In this document: in pieces, positions 1 through 7,744 of the stretch
Layout: every line of letters begins with the position of its first letter
Numbering within the stretch: position 1 is the stretch's first letter
DNA from: Microcaldota archaeon
GTDB lineage: Archaea; Iainarchaeota; Iainarchaeia; JAADDC01
NCBI GenBank assembly: GCA_027000685.1
Contig: JALTNN010000112.1
Location: 1-8,732 of the forward strand
Length of the DNA stretch: 8,732 bases
Direction of reading: 5' to 3'
The notes under the pieces: model-generated
What the model saw: the letters and a program-made list of their open reading frames with translations, nothing else
Databases searched by the model: none
What the model was told of the DNA's origin: nothing
Made by a program: the position numbers and the translations under genes

Positions 1-263
1 GTCTTCAGCTCCTCCGGAGACGTCTCCTCCACGCCGAGGAGAAGGAGAGTCTGTGAAAGGGCCACGGCGGGTTGCCACGTCCCCTCCGGGAGCGCATCCC
101 TCACGAGGGTGTCCATCTCTTCGAGCTTGAGTATGTCGTCGATCCTATCTTTCAGGGCGGGGACGACCGGCTGGAACCACTTCCTGACCTCGTCTATCTC
201 GGCGTTCCTTCCCCTCTCCGCCAGAAACCGGAACACCTTCGTCACAACGGGTATCCAGCTCAT
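1..263 (-). CDS. Hypothetical protein, N-terminal part (runs off left edge)
   Basis: An open reading frame starts with ATG at 263 and stays open to the window edge, giving 87 codons without a stop. The protein begins MSWIPVVTKVFRFLAERGR and continues with regularly spaced charged and hydrophobic residues, suggesting a soluble, mostly helical protein. There is no signal peptide and no cysteine. I do not recognise the family. The start is supported by a TATA-like element about 30 nt upstream (290-296 on the minus strand), which fits the leaderless promoters elsewhere in the window. It is divergently oriented to DNA ligase. Codon use (AGG arginine, GAG glutamate, third-position G/C) matches the other genes, so it is probably a real gene; its function and full length are unknown. 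Confidence 0.7.
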   Translation of the reverse strand, partial: MSWIPVVTKVFRFLAERGRNAEIDEVRKWFQPVVPALKDRIDDILKLEEMDTLVRDALPEGTWQPAVALSQTLLLLGVEETSPEELK

Positions 264-287
264 CCTTTAATAACCGGCCACTACCAG

Positions 288-297
288 CCTTAAAAAC
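288..297 (-). promoter_or_regulatory. TATA box for the left-edge gene
   Basis: On the minus strand this reads GTTTTTAAGG, an A/T block in a G/C-rich setting centred about 30 nt before the ATG at 263. That would put the transcript start at or within a few bases of the start codon. The same GTTTTTAA core precedes the DUF59 gene. Confidence 0.45.
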
Positions 298-337
298 CGG
301 ACGAGCACTTGAAACCACTCCTGAGGGGTATAATCAT

Positions 338-348
338 CCTTAATAACC
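338..348 (+). promoter_or_regulatory. TATA box for DNA ligase
   Basis: The sequence CCTTAATAACC has its A/T core (340-346) centred 26 nt before the GTG start at 369, the archaeal TATA-to-start-site spacing expected for a leaderless mRNA. A second A/T element (GGTATAATC, 327-335) lies just upstream and could be an alternative. The rest of 264-368 holds no open reading frame I can support. Confidence 0.55.
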
Positions 349-368
349 CTCCCCACCCTTAACACATT

Positions 369-2135
369 GTGGAGTTCAGGTTGGTGGCGGACACGTTTCA
401 GAGGTTGGAGAAGACGTCGGAGAGGCTCGAACTCATCTCGATCCTTGCCTCCCTCTTCTCGCACGCCGATGCCTCGAACGTCCACATGATCGTCTATCTC
501 CTCCAAGGGAGAGTTTCCGCTCCGTACACAGGGATCGAGATAGGCCTGGGCGAGAAGCTCGTTGAAGAGGCGATATCAAGGGCATTCGGCGTTGATAAGG
601 GGGAGGTGGAACGGCTCTACAAGGAGCTCGGCGATTTAGGTATCGTCGCCGAGAGACTCGCCTCTCATAAGAGGCAGATGACCCTCTTCTCCGAGCCCCT
701 AACCCTTGAGAGGGTTTACGGGAACTTCTACCGCATCGCGACGGCGAGCGGTGAGGGAGCCACCGAGACTAAGGTGAGGTTGCTTGTCGACCTCTTGAAG
801 GACGCAGAGCCGCTCGAGGCCAGGTACGTCGTGAGGATACCCCTCGGCAGGCTCCGCCTAGGTATAGGGGACGCCACAATCCTCGAGGCTCTCGCACTCT
901 CCAAACTCGGCGACAGGGCGTACAGGGAGGACCTAGAAAGGGCCTACAACTACGTCTCTGACCTCGGGCATGTGGCGCGGCTCCTCTTCGAGGAGGGCCT
1001 CGAGGGGGTGAGGAACGTCAGGCCCGTTGTGGGCATACCCATAAGACCCGCCCTCGCCCAGAGGGCGTCTTCGCTCGAGGAGATCCTCCAGAAGACAGGT
1101 GGGGAGTGTGCAGCTGAGGCGAAGTATGACGGCTTCCGCCTCCAGATCCACAAAAAGGGCAGCGACGTCTGGATATTCTCACGCAGGCTTGAGAACATGA
1201 CAGGCCTCTTCCCTGACATCACCTCGGCCGTCCTCCAGCAGGTAGACGCCGAGGAGGCGATCTTCGAGGGGGAGGCCATAGCCTACAACGAGGAAACGGG
1301 CGAGTTCTACCCCTTCCAGGTCACCATCCAGAGGAAGAGGAAGTATGGGGTGGAGAAAGCCGCGGAGGAGTATCCCCTCAAGCTATTTGCATTTGACATC
1401 GTCTTTTTGAACGGAGAAGACCTCACCCCGCGCCCCTACTCTGAGAGGAGGGAGATCCTCGAGTCGATAATAAAGCCAGGCGACACCGTGGTCCCCTCGG
1501 AGAGGATCGTTGCGAGAAGCGTGAAGGAGCTCCGCGACTTCTTCGAGAGCTGTGTGGAGAGGGGTCTGGAAGGCATCATCGCGAAGGACCTCAAAGCTCC
1601 CTACATAGCCGGCGCGAGGAAGTGGGCGTGGATCAAGTACAAGCGTGTGATGAAGAGCCAGCTCTCCGATACACTCGACCTCGTCATTGTGGGATACTAC
1701 AAGGGGAGGGGGAAGAGGGCCCAGCTCGGAATAGGCGGAATCCTCGGAGCTGTTTACGACCCCTCGGACGACACGTTCAAGACGGTGGCAAAGGTGGGTT
1801 CGGGTTTCACGGAGGAGCAGTTCGTGGAGCTCAAGAACCTCCTTGACGAGATAGCCATACCCCACAAACACCCCCGCGTCGTCGCAAGGATAGACGCGGA
1901 CGTGTGGGTAGAGCCGAAGTACGTTATAACCGTCCTCGCCGACGAGATAACACGTTCCCCCAACCACACGGCGGCCTGGGACGGGGAGAGGGGGCTTGCC
2001 CTGAGGTTCCCGAGGGCCGTCTCCTTCGTCCGCGAAGACAAGGGGCCCGAGGATGCCACCACCGTGGAGGAGCTCGTGGAGATGTACAAGCAGCAGAAGC
2101 ACGTGAAGGTGGGAGAAGGTGAGGACAGTTACTAA
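369..2135 (+). CDS. lig: ATP-dependent DNA ligase
   Basis: This 588-residue protein seals nicks in double-stranded DNA, joining Okazaki fragments and finishing repair; the archaeal enzyme works with PCNA. Residues 1-220 form the helical DNA-binding domain. It includes QMTLF at 103-107, a PIP-box-like site like the PCNA-contacting loop of archaeal ligases. The adenylation domain carries motif I KYDGFR with the AMP-accepting Lys252, motif III FEGE (299-302), motif IV EGIIAK (401-406) and motif V WIKYK (421-425). The C-terminal OB-fold follows, with VGYYKGRGKRAQLGIGG. Length is normal for archaeal ligases (about 560-600). The GTG at 369 is chosen because the protein then begins at the usual place and a TATA box lies 26 nt upstream. 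The last 17 nt overlap the next gene. Identity is certain; the exact start is likely. Confidence 0.97.
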   Translation: MEFRLVADTFQRLEKTSERLELISILASLFSHADASNVHMIVYLLQGRVSAPYTGIEIGLGEKLVEEAISRAFGVDKGEVERLYKELGDLGIVAERLASHKRQMTLFSEPLTLERVYGNFYRIATASGEGATETKVRLLVDLLKDAEPLEARYVVRIPLGRLRLGIGDATILEALALSKLGDRAYREDLERAYNYVSDLGHVARLLFEEGLEGVRNVRPVVGIPIRPALAQRASSLEEILQKTGGECAAEAKYDGFRLQIHKKGSDVWIFSRRLENMTGLFPDITSAVLQQVDAEEAIFEGEAIAYNEETGEFYPFQVTIQRKRKYGVEKAAEEYPLKLFAFDIVFLNGEDLTPRPYSERREILESIIKPGDTVVPSERIVARSVKELRDFFESCVERGLEGIIAKDLKAPYIAGARKWAWIKYKRVMKSQLSDTLDLVIVGYYKGRGKRAQLGIGGILGAVYDPSDDTFKTVAKVGSGFTEEQFVELKNLLDEIAIPHKHPRVVARIDADVWVEPKYVITVLADEITRSPNHTAAWDGERGLALRFPRAVSFVREDKGPEDATTVEELVEMYKQQKHVKVGEGEDSY

Positions 2136-2334
2136 GTACGCAATTCTCCTCCTCTCCATGCTCGTCCTCATCGGGAGCTACATCTACATCATCTTCTGGA
2201 GCGAGGAGTGGAAGTGGAAGTTCTGGGTGAGCGGAAAACTCGACGACCTCCTCTACCTGATCTTATTCACCCTCGTGTGGGGAGCCATAATAAGGGCCGT
2301 GTGGAGGCTCGAGGTGAACCTCCTCTTCAAGTAG
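2119..2334 (+). CDS. Small two-helix membrane protein of unknown function
   Basis: This 71-residue protein has two clear hydrophobic segments, residues 7-27 (YAILLLSMLVLIGSYIYIIF) and about 41-62 (LDDLLYLILFTLVWGAIIRA). They are separated by a short tryptophan- and lysine-rich loop (WSEEWKWKFW). Positive residues at both termini and the loop content allow a hairpin topology, but I cannot orient it. The GTG start lies inside the last codons of DNA ligase, overlapping by 17 nt and preceded by a purine-rich AAGGTGGGAG stretch, so it is probably co-transcribed and translationally coupled with ligase. Its end overlaps the convergent tRNA-binding gene by 8 nt. I know no family for it. The two well-formed membrane segments and the operon position argue for a real gene, though no function should be inferred from the ligase neighbour. 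Confidence 0.7.
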   Translation: MRTVTKYAILLLSMLVLIGSYIYIIFWSEEWKWKFWVSGKLDDLLYLILFTLVWGAIIRAVWRLEVNLLFK

Positions 2335-2638
2335 TAACCCTCGTCCCCGGCCTCACCTTGAAGAGGGGGGTTAGAACCCCCACGTCCTTTCCGTCGTCTG
2401 CGGCGAGGAGCATACCCTGGGACACAACGCCCCTGATTTTCTTGTGCTGAAGGTTCCTCACAACCACGATCCTCTTCCCCCTCAGCTGGTCGGGCGAGTA
2501 GAAATCTCTCAATCCAGCAACGAGCATCACCTCACCGTCCCCCACGTCCACCCGAAGGACGTAGAGCTTATCCCCGTTGGGGTGCGGCTCCACCTCCTTT
2601 ACGAGGCCGACCCTCAGGTCGAGCTTGTGGAACTCCAT
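2327..2638 (-). CDS. tRNA-binding OB-fold protein (Trbp111 / MetRS-beta type)
   Basis: This 103-residue protein is a free-standing EMAPII/Trbp111-type tRNA-binding domain. Family hallmarks are in order: DLRVG at 7-11, EPHPNGDKLYVL at 17-28, AGLRDFYSPDQLRGKR at 41-56, and KIRGVVSQGMLLAA at 67-80. Archaeal proteins of this size are often annotated as the methionyl-tRNA synthetase beta subunit, because the same domain forms the C-terminus of many MetRS enzymes. Family knowledge suggests it binds tRNA non-specifically as a dimer and raises the tRNA affinity of a synthetase; whether MetRS is its partner here cannot be seen. The ATG at 2638 is supported by a TATA box about 26 nt upstream and by the normal domain start. 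It diverges from the 2671 gene across a 32-nt gap and converges on the membrane-protein gene with an 8-nt overlap. Confidence 0.93.
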   Translation of the reverse strand: MEFHKLDLRVGLVKEVEPHPNGDKLYVLRVDVGDGEVMLVAGLRDFYSPDQLRGKRIVVVRNLQHKKIRGVVSQGMLLAADDGKDVGVLTPLFKVRPGTRVTT

Positions 2639-2670
2639 GGGTTTAATAAGCGGGACACCATTTTAATGGC
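2639..2670. promoter_or_regulatory. 32-nt overlapping divergent promoter (OB-fold gene / CYTH-like gene)
   Basis: The whole intergenic space holds two TATA-like cores. TTTAATAA at 2642-2649 is centred about 26 nt before the GTG at 2671 on the plus strand. TTAAAA on the minus strand (2666-2661) is centred about 26 nt before the ATG at 2638. Each TATA box therefore sits next to the start codon of the opposite gene, and both transcripts should be leaderless. The right TATA lies inside an imperfect palindrome, CCATTTTAATGG (2658-2669). Confidence 0.6.
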
Positions 2671-3762
<1,092 letters not shown>

Positions 3763-3786
3763 CTACGAGAGATAGGGATTAACACC

Positions 3787-3795
3787 GTTAAAAAC
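3787..3795 (-). promoter_or_regulatory. TATA box for DUF59-ferredoxin operon
   Basis: The minus strand reads GTTTTTAAC, centred about 29 nt before the ATG at 3762. It lies within the 33-nt gap after the TAG stop of the upstream helical-protein gene (stop at 3796-3798), so this pair likely has its own promoter with a leader of at most a few bases. Confidence 0.5.
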
Positions 3796-4521
3796 CTACT
3801 CCACGTACTTCCACGCCCTCGAGTAAACCTCCCTCACGATCTCCCTGATCCCCGGATCCGCCTCCTCCGCTTCCTCTTCGAGAGCCCTTAAGACAGCCCT
3901 CAATACATCTTTTCTCCTTCCGTGAACCTCTTTAAGTCTTCTGGCCAATGATAGAGCCGCGTTCTCCAGCAAATCCTCCATCACGTGGGGTGGAGAGTTC
4001 TTCAGGGCCTCCGCAAACGTCCGTATCTTCTCCGCTACTTTCCCGTACCTCTCGTACGTGGGCGTTGTGGCGGCGTGGAACGCCTCGGCGAAGGGACCTG
4101 ACACCCTCTCCGCCGAAACACGCCTCCCGAAGACCTCCCTCTCTCCCATGTCTGGAAGGTCAGCAGTCCTCCCCGCGATGGCCTCCAAGAGGAGCACGGC
4201 TGCGAGGGCCTTCGCTGAGCCCTCCCTCACGATAAAGTCCAGGTCCTCAGGAACCCGTCTTACATGGGAGGGGAGGAGGTAGCCCTCCTCCGCGGATCCA
4301 AACAGCTTTATCGACTTACCGGCAACCAGCTGGGCATACGCCATGCCCTCCGCGAGCTTCTCGTATAGATCCCCCTCCCCCTCCAACAGCTCGAGTAGTC
4401 CCTTAAAGCCGGCGAGCTCCCGCTCGTTTGCCTCCTCAAGGGCAGCCCTCACGAGCGAGTATCCAAAATCGCCGAGCTTATCCCTCCTCTTCTCCAGGAG
4501 TTTAAGGACCTCTTCCCTCAC
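3796..4521 (-). CDS. Unknown helical protein coupled to archease; possible nucleotidyltransferase-like motif
   Basis: A 241-residue soluble, strongly helical protein that I do not recognise. The GTG start overlaps the archease stop codon (GTGA, 4 nt), so it should be translated together with archease. The centre contains KLFGS (72-76), then after a 16-residue spacer EDLDFIV (92-98). This resembles the hG[GS]...Dh[DE] signature of nucleotidyltransferase-fold proteins, including the EDLDF form seen in AbiEii-like enzymes. The spacer is longer than usual and no clear third acidic residue stands out, so catalysis is unproven. Residues 1-65 and 160-241 are amphipathic helices rich in Glu, Arg and Leu; the C-terminal part contains HGRRKDVLRAVLRALEEEAE, which could pack as a helical bundle. 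Archease serves the RtcB tRNA ligase, so a role in tRNA or RNA end processing is an attractive guess only. Confidence 0.75.
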   Translation of the reverse strand: MREEVLKLLEKRRDKLGDFGYSLVRAALEEANERELAGFKGLLELLEGEGDLYEKLAEGMAYAQLVAGKSIKLFGSAEEGYLLPSHVRRVPEDLDFIVREGSAKALAAVLLLEAIAGRTADLPDMGEREVFGRRVSAERVSGPFAEAFHAATTPTYERYGKVAEKIRTFAEALKNSPPHVMEDLLENAALSLARRLKEVHGRRKDVLRAVLRALEEEAEEADPGIREIVREVYSRAWKYVE

Positions 4522-4937
4522 ATGTCGAGCACTACCTGGACGTACTTCCTCCCCTCCCGTTCTCCCACCTCCAGCATGTGATAGGACACCGCCTTCACCT
4601 CCCCCTCAGGCCTGTGCCTTTCCGGGTCTATTTTTTCACCGCAGATTCTCCCCATCACCCTCCACTTCCCGTTCTCCTCCTTCACTTCCACCCTGAACTC
4701 CGAGAACGCGAGCCCCTCGGCGTCCTTGAACACGAGGAGCTCGTTGAGGAAGTCCACCACGAGATCCTCCAGCGTCTCGTTTTCCACGTGTATCTCCCTA
4801 CACTCTTCAGGCCTTACAGCGGAGATGTCGAGCATGGCGGCAAAGAGGGCCTTTCCCAGCGCCTCAAAGACCTCTTTCCAGTCCTTCCCATACGCCCTGA
4901 CGATGATGTCAGCCGTGTGCTCCCCGAACTCGTACAC
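4518..4937 (-). CDS. Archease (RtcB tRNA-ligase cofactor)
   Basis: Archease activates the RtcB RNA ligase, promoting its guanylylation and multiple turnover during tRNA splicing. The 139-residue protein starts VYEFGEHTADIIVRAYG (first residue read as Met), the family's usual opening with the metal-binding aspartate in HTAD. It continues with LEDLVVDFLNELLVFKD, and ends with EVKAVSYHMLEV and YVQVVLDM, the conserved metal-binding C-terminal region. The open frame extends 18 codons further up to an ATG at 4991, but GTG 4937 is preferred. It matches the family start, a TATA box lies about 27 nt upstream, and the longer form would run into the divergent sulfur-carrier gene. It is followed with a 4-nt overlap by the unknown 241-residue protein. 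No RtcB gene lies in this window. Confidence 0.95.
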   Translation of the reverse strand: MYEFGEHTADIIVRAYGKDWKEVFEALGKALFAAMLDISAVRPEECREIHVENETLEDLVVDFLNELLVFKDAEGLAFSEFRVEVKEENGKWRVMGRICGEKIDPERHRPEGEVKAVSYHMLEVGEREGRKYVQVVLDM

Positions 4938-4969
4938 GTTATAAAGAGTAGCACGTCCACCTTTTAACG
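4938..4969. promoter_or_regulatory. 32-nt overlapping divergent promoter (archease / sulfur carrier)
   Basis: TTATAAA at 4939-4945 is centred 28 nt before the ATG at 4970 on the plus strand. TTAAAA on the minus strand (4967-4962) is centred about 27 nt before the GTG at 4937. Each box abuts the opposite gene's start codon, the same arrangement and exact length as at 2639-2670. Both mRNAs should be leaderless, and the two promoters should compete for TBP/TFB. Confidence 0.6.
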
Positions 4970-5170
4970 ATGAGAGTGAGGTGGAGGACACTCGGCGGGG
5001 AATGGAGGGAGGTGGACACCTCCGCGGGAACAGTGCTCGAGCTCATGAAGGAGCTCGGACTGTCACCAGAGGAGTACATACCCTCGGTGGGAGGAAAGGT
5101 TGTCCCACCCGACTACGTCCTCAGCGAGGGGGACGAGGTAACCTTCGTGCCGGTGGTCTCGGGTGGCTGA
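4970..5170 (+). CDS. Ubiquitin-like sulfur carrier (ThiS/MoaD/TtuB type)
   Basis: This 66-residue beta-grasp protein ends in the diglycine VVSGG needed for C-terminal adenylation and thiocarboxylate formation. The pattern MRVRWRTLGGEWREV - TVLELMKELGLSPEEYIPSV - GGKVVPPDYVLSEGDEVTFV is typical of ThiS/MoaD-like carriers: two N-terminal strands, a helix, then the D.VLSEGDEV.FVPVVSGG finish. Because the next gene encodes a TtuA-type tRNA thiolase and overlaps it by 8 nt, it most likely supplies sulfur for tRNA 2-thiolation, as TtuB does for TtuA. Archaeal carriers can also serve molybdopterin synthesis or act as protein modifiers (SAMPs), and those roles are not excluded. No E1-like activating enzyme is present in the window. 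The ATG start fits the TATA box 28 nt upstream. Confidence 0.92.
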   Translation: MRVRWRTLGGEWREVDTSAGTVLELMKELGLSPEEYIPSVGGKVVPPDYVLSEGDEVTFVPVVSGG

Positions 5171-6104
5171 GTGCTCTGTGTGTGGGAGGGAGGCCATCTA
5201 CTGTGCGAGGTACGAGGGACGTTGTTACTGTGAAGAGCACTTCCTGAGGTGGTTCGACTCGAGGGTGAGGAAGACCATAAGGAAGTTCCGCTTCTTCGGC
5301 AAGAGGGAGCACATCGTCGTGGCCGTTTCTGGTGGAAAGGACTCCCTGTCTGCCCTCCACTACCTTCACAACCTCTCGAAGAAGGTCCCGGGCTGGAAGC
5401 TAACGGCACTCCTCGTGGACGAAGGGATCTCTGGCTACAGGGACATCGCGATAAGGGACTTCCTCAGAGTGGCGGAGGAACTCGGTGTGGAGTACAGGAT
5501 CATAAGCTTCAGGGAGGAATTGGGACACTCCCTCGACGAGCTCGTGAGGATAGGGGAGGAGAGGGGGCTGAGCTACAGGCCCTGCACCTACTGCGGGGTT
5601 GTAAGGAGGTATCTCCTTAATAGGACCGCCAAGGAGATGGGCGGAACAGTTCTCGTGACGGCCCACAACCTGGACGACGTTGTCCAGACGTTCCTCCTCG
5701 ACCTCACGAGGGGCGAGGTGAAGAAGATCCCACGGCTCGGCCCCGTGACGGGCGTCCGCTCGCACGAGGGCTTCATAAAGAGAGTGAAGCTCTTCTACGA
5801 GGTTCCGGAGAAAGAGGTGACGATATACGCCCTCCTTAATGACATATATCCCAGAACATACGTGGAGTGTCCCTATGCAAGGCTCTCCCCACGCTGGAAG
5901 ATAAGGGAGTTCCTGAACGGGATGGAGGAGATGTACCCCGGCACGAAGTACGCCCTTCTCCGGTCCCTCCTCCGCCTCGTGGAGGACTTGAAGGGCGTGT
6001 ACACCGAGAAGCCGGGGATGTGCAGGGTGTGTGGTGAGCCCGCATCCGGAGAGGTCTGCAGGGTGTGTGAGTTAAAAGCAGAACTCGGCATTCTCAAACT
6101 GTGA
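5163..6104 (+). CDS. ttuA: TtuA/Ncs6-family tRNA 2-thiouridine synthetase
   Basis: This 313-residue enzyme adenylates a tRNA uridine and replaces its 2-oxygen with sulfur from a carrier protein, a modification that stabilises tRNA in thermophiles (position 54) or tunes decoding at position 34. All family elements are present: an N-terminal zinc finger (Cys4, Cys7, Cys23, His26), the PP-loop SGGKDS (56-61), and Cys141, Cys144 (PCTYCG) and Cys236 (VECPYA) as ligands of the catalytic [4Fe-4S] cluster. AHNLDDVVQT lies at 167-176, and a second zinc finger (Cys287, Cys290, Cys299, Cys302) is at the C-terminus. The GTG start is required to keep the first zinc finger. It overlaps the sulfur-carrier gene by 8 nt and the argS start by 4 nt (GTGA), indicating one operon. 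Whether U54 or U34 is the target cannot be settled here. Confidence 0.95.
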   Translation: MAECSVCGREAIYCARYEGRCYCEEHFLRWFDSRVRKTIRKFRFFGKREHIVVAVSGGKDSLSALHYLHNLSKKVPGWKLTALLVDEGISGYRDIAIRDFLRVAEELGVEYRIISFREELGHSLDELVRIGEERGLSYRPCTYCGVVRRYLLNRTAKEMGGTVLVTAHNLDDVVQTFLLDLTRGEVKKIPRLGPVTGVRSHEGFIKRVKLFYEVPEKEVTIYALLNDIYPRTYVECPYARLSPRWKIREFLNGMEEMYPGTKYALLRSLLRLVEDLKGVYTEKPGMCRVCGEPASGEVCRVCELKAELGILKL

Positions 6105-7744
6105 ACCCGTACAGGGAAGTGGAGGAGTACGTGTCCTCTCTCGCTGGGGTCCCCGTGAGGGGCGAGATCCCACCGGAGGGGAAGGGGGACTACGCCTTTC
6201 CCCTCGGCTTCAGGCTTGCCAGGGTGCTCAGGAGATCACCGGCCGAGATCTCCCGCGAGATAGCCGAGAGGATCGAGCACCCCCTCGTTGAAAGGGCCGT
6301 CCCCGAGGGGGGCTACGTGAACATCTTCTTCGACCGCGAGGAGTTCGTGAAGAGGTTGTGGGAAGAGGCCGTCTCCCCCGGGTTCGGCCGCGGGGAGGAG
6401 GGAAGACGCTACGTCATCGACTACTCCTCCCCGAACATCGCCAAGCCCATGCACGTGGGCCACCTCAGGAGCACTATTGTGGGCGAGAGCCTGAAGAGGA
6501 TCCTGACGTACCTCGGCAACGAAGTGGTGGGCCTGAACTACCTCGGGGACATAGGTACCCAGTTCGGGGCCCTCATAGTGGCCTACCGCCGCTGGGTGGA
6601 CGAGAAAGCCCTCGAAGAAGACCCCATAAAGGAACTCCTGAGGATATACGTGAAGTTCCACGAAGAGGTGGAGAAAGATCCCTCGCTCGAGGAAGAGGCG
6701 AGAAGAGAGCTTGAAAAGCTCGAGGCCGGCGACCCTGAGAACGTCTCGCTGTGGGAGAGGTTCAAGGAGCTGTCCCTGAAGGGCTTCGAGAGGATATACA
6801 GGAGGCTCGGCGTGAGCTTCGACGTCGTCACAGGCGAGAGCGAGTTCGTGGAGGGCGCAAGGAGGATCTCACAGGAGTTGCTTGAGAAGGGGATTGCGAA
6901 GGTGTGGGAAGAAGGAGAGAAAAAGGGAGCCATAGTAGCGGACCTCGAGAAGGAAGGTTTGAACCATCCAGTCCTTCTCAAGAGCGATGGAACGACAATC
7001 TACCTCTCCCGTGACTTGGCCTCCCTCCTCTGGAGGGTGAAGGAGTTCGAGCCCGATGCCCTCCTCTACGTGGTGGCCATAGAGCAGTCTCTCCACTTCA
7101 GGCAGCTTTTCACCATTGCCAGAAAGCTCGGTATAAACAAAGAGCTCGTCCACGTCTCCTTCGGTATGGTGCACGTCGAGGGAATGAGGCTCTCCACGAG
7201 GAGGGGGCAGGTCATCTTCCTCGAGGACATCCTCGACACCGCGGTGGAGAGGGTGGCGGCTGAGATGAAGGGGAGGGGCACGTACTCCCCCGAGGACGCC
7301 GAGAAAATAGGCGTCTCCTCCGTCGTGTTCTGGATGCTGAAGACGGAACTCAACAAGGACGTGAGGTTCAGGTGGGAGGACGTGACGAGCTTCACGGGTG
7401 AGTCCGGTCCCTACGTCCAGTATGCCTACGTCAGGGCGAGGAACATCCTCGAGAAGAAGTCCGGACCGTTCGAGCTCCTGCCACCGGACGACGCCGAGTG
7501 GAGGCTCATCAAGCTCATCGCAAGGTTCCCCATCGTCCTCCGCGAGTCCGCGAGGAGGTACTCCCCCCATGTTCTCGCGAGGTACCTCCTCGACCTCGCG
7601 ACAAGGTTCCACAACTTCTACGACCACAACAGGGTCCTCGGAGATCCGAGGGAGGGCTTCCGCCTCTGGCTCGTCACCGCTGTGAAAAACGTGCTCGAGA
7701 CGGGTCAGGAGCTCCTCGCCATGAGGCCACCCTCCCGCATGTAA
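6101..7744 (+). CDS. argS: Arginyl-tRNA synthetase
   Basis: A class I synthetase of 547 residues that charges tRNA-Arg. Residues 1 to about 90 form the N-terminal Add-1 domain, which in ArgS recognises the tRNA D-loop (GDYAFPLGFRLARVLRRSP). The catalytic domain has SSPNIAKPMHVGHLRST with the HIGH-type motif HVGH at 118-121. The usual KMSKS is replaced by MRLSTRRG at 362-369, the common archaeal and family variant. The C-terminal anticodon-binding helical domain includes YVQYAYVRARNIL and ends in the hallmark ELLAMRPPSRM, so the protein is complete. GTG 6101 overlaps the ttuA stop by 4 nt (GTGA), and I see no convincing Shine-Dalgarno site before it, suggesting coupled translation. The stop codon TAA (7742-7744) directly abuts the stop of the convergent deacetylase gene. 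Confidence 0.98.
   Translation: MNPYREVEEYVSSLAGVPVRGEIPPEGKGDYAFPLGFRLARVLRRSPAEISREIAERIEHPLVERAVPEGGYVNIFFDREEFVKRLWEEAVSPGFGRGEEGRRYVIDYSSPNIAKPMHVGHLRSTIVGESLKRILTYLGNEVVGLNYLGDIGTQFGALIVAYRRWVDEKALEEDPIKELLRIYVKFHEEVEKDPSLEEEARRELEKLEAGDPENVSLWERFKELSLKGFERIYRRLGVSFDVVTGESEFVEGARRISQELLEKGIAKVWEEGEKKGAIVADLEKEGLNHPVLLKSDGTTIYLSRDLASLLWRVKEFEPDALLYVVAIEQSLHFRQLFTIARKLGINKELVHVSFGMVHVEGMRLSTRRGQVIFLEDILDTAVERVAAEMKGRGTYSPEDAEKIGVSSVVFWMLKTELNKDVRFRWEDVTSFTGESGPYVQYAYVRARNILEKKSGPFELLPPDDAEWRLIKLIARFPIVLRESARRYSPHVLARYLLDLATRFHNFYDHNRVLGDPREGFRLWLVTAVKNVLETGQELLAMRPPSRM

Noticed and set aside
264..368. Possible small RNA in the ligase upstream region
   Set aside because: Several A/T-rich elements are present, but I see no convincing hairpin, K-turn or C/D-box pattern; promoter elements explain the composition.
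1383..2171. Long minus-strand open frame (262 codons) inside DNA ligase
   Set aside because: It lies opposite the certain ligase gene. Its His/Leu/Val-rich, low-complexity translation has no motif, and stop-free antisense frames are expected with this codon bias.
4938..4991. 18-residue N-terminal extension of archease from ATG 4991
   Set aside because: It would cross the TATA elements and the start of the divergent gene and lacks family similarity; GTG 4937 gives the usual VYEF opening.
6869..7627. Long minus-strand open frame (252 codons) inside argS
   Set aside because: It is antisense to conserved argS coding sequence, and the His/Glu/Leu-rich product is typical of a mirrored high-GC frame.
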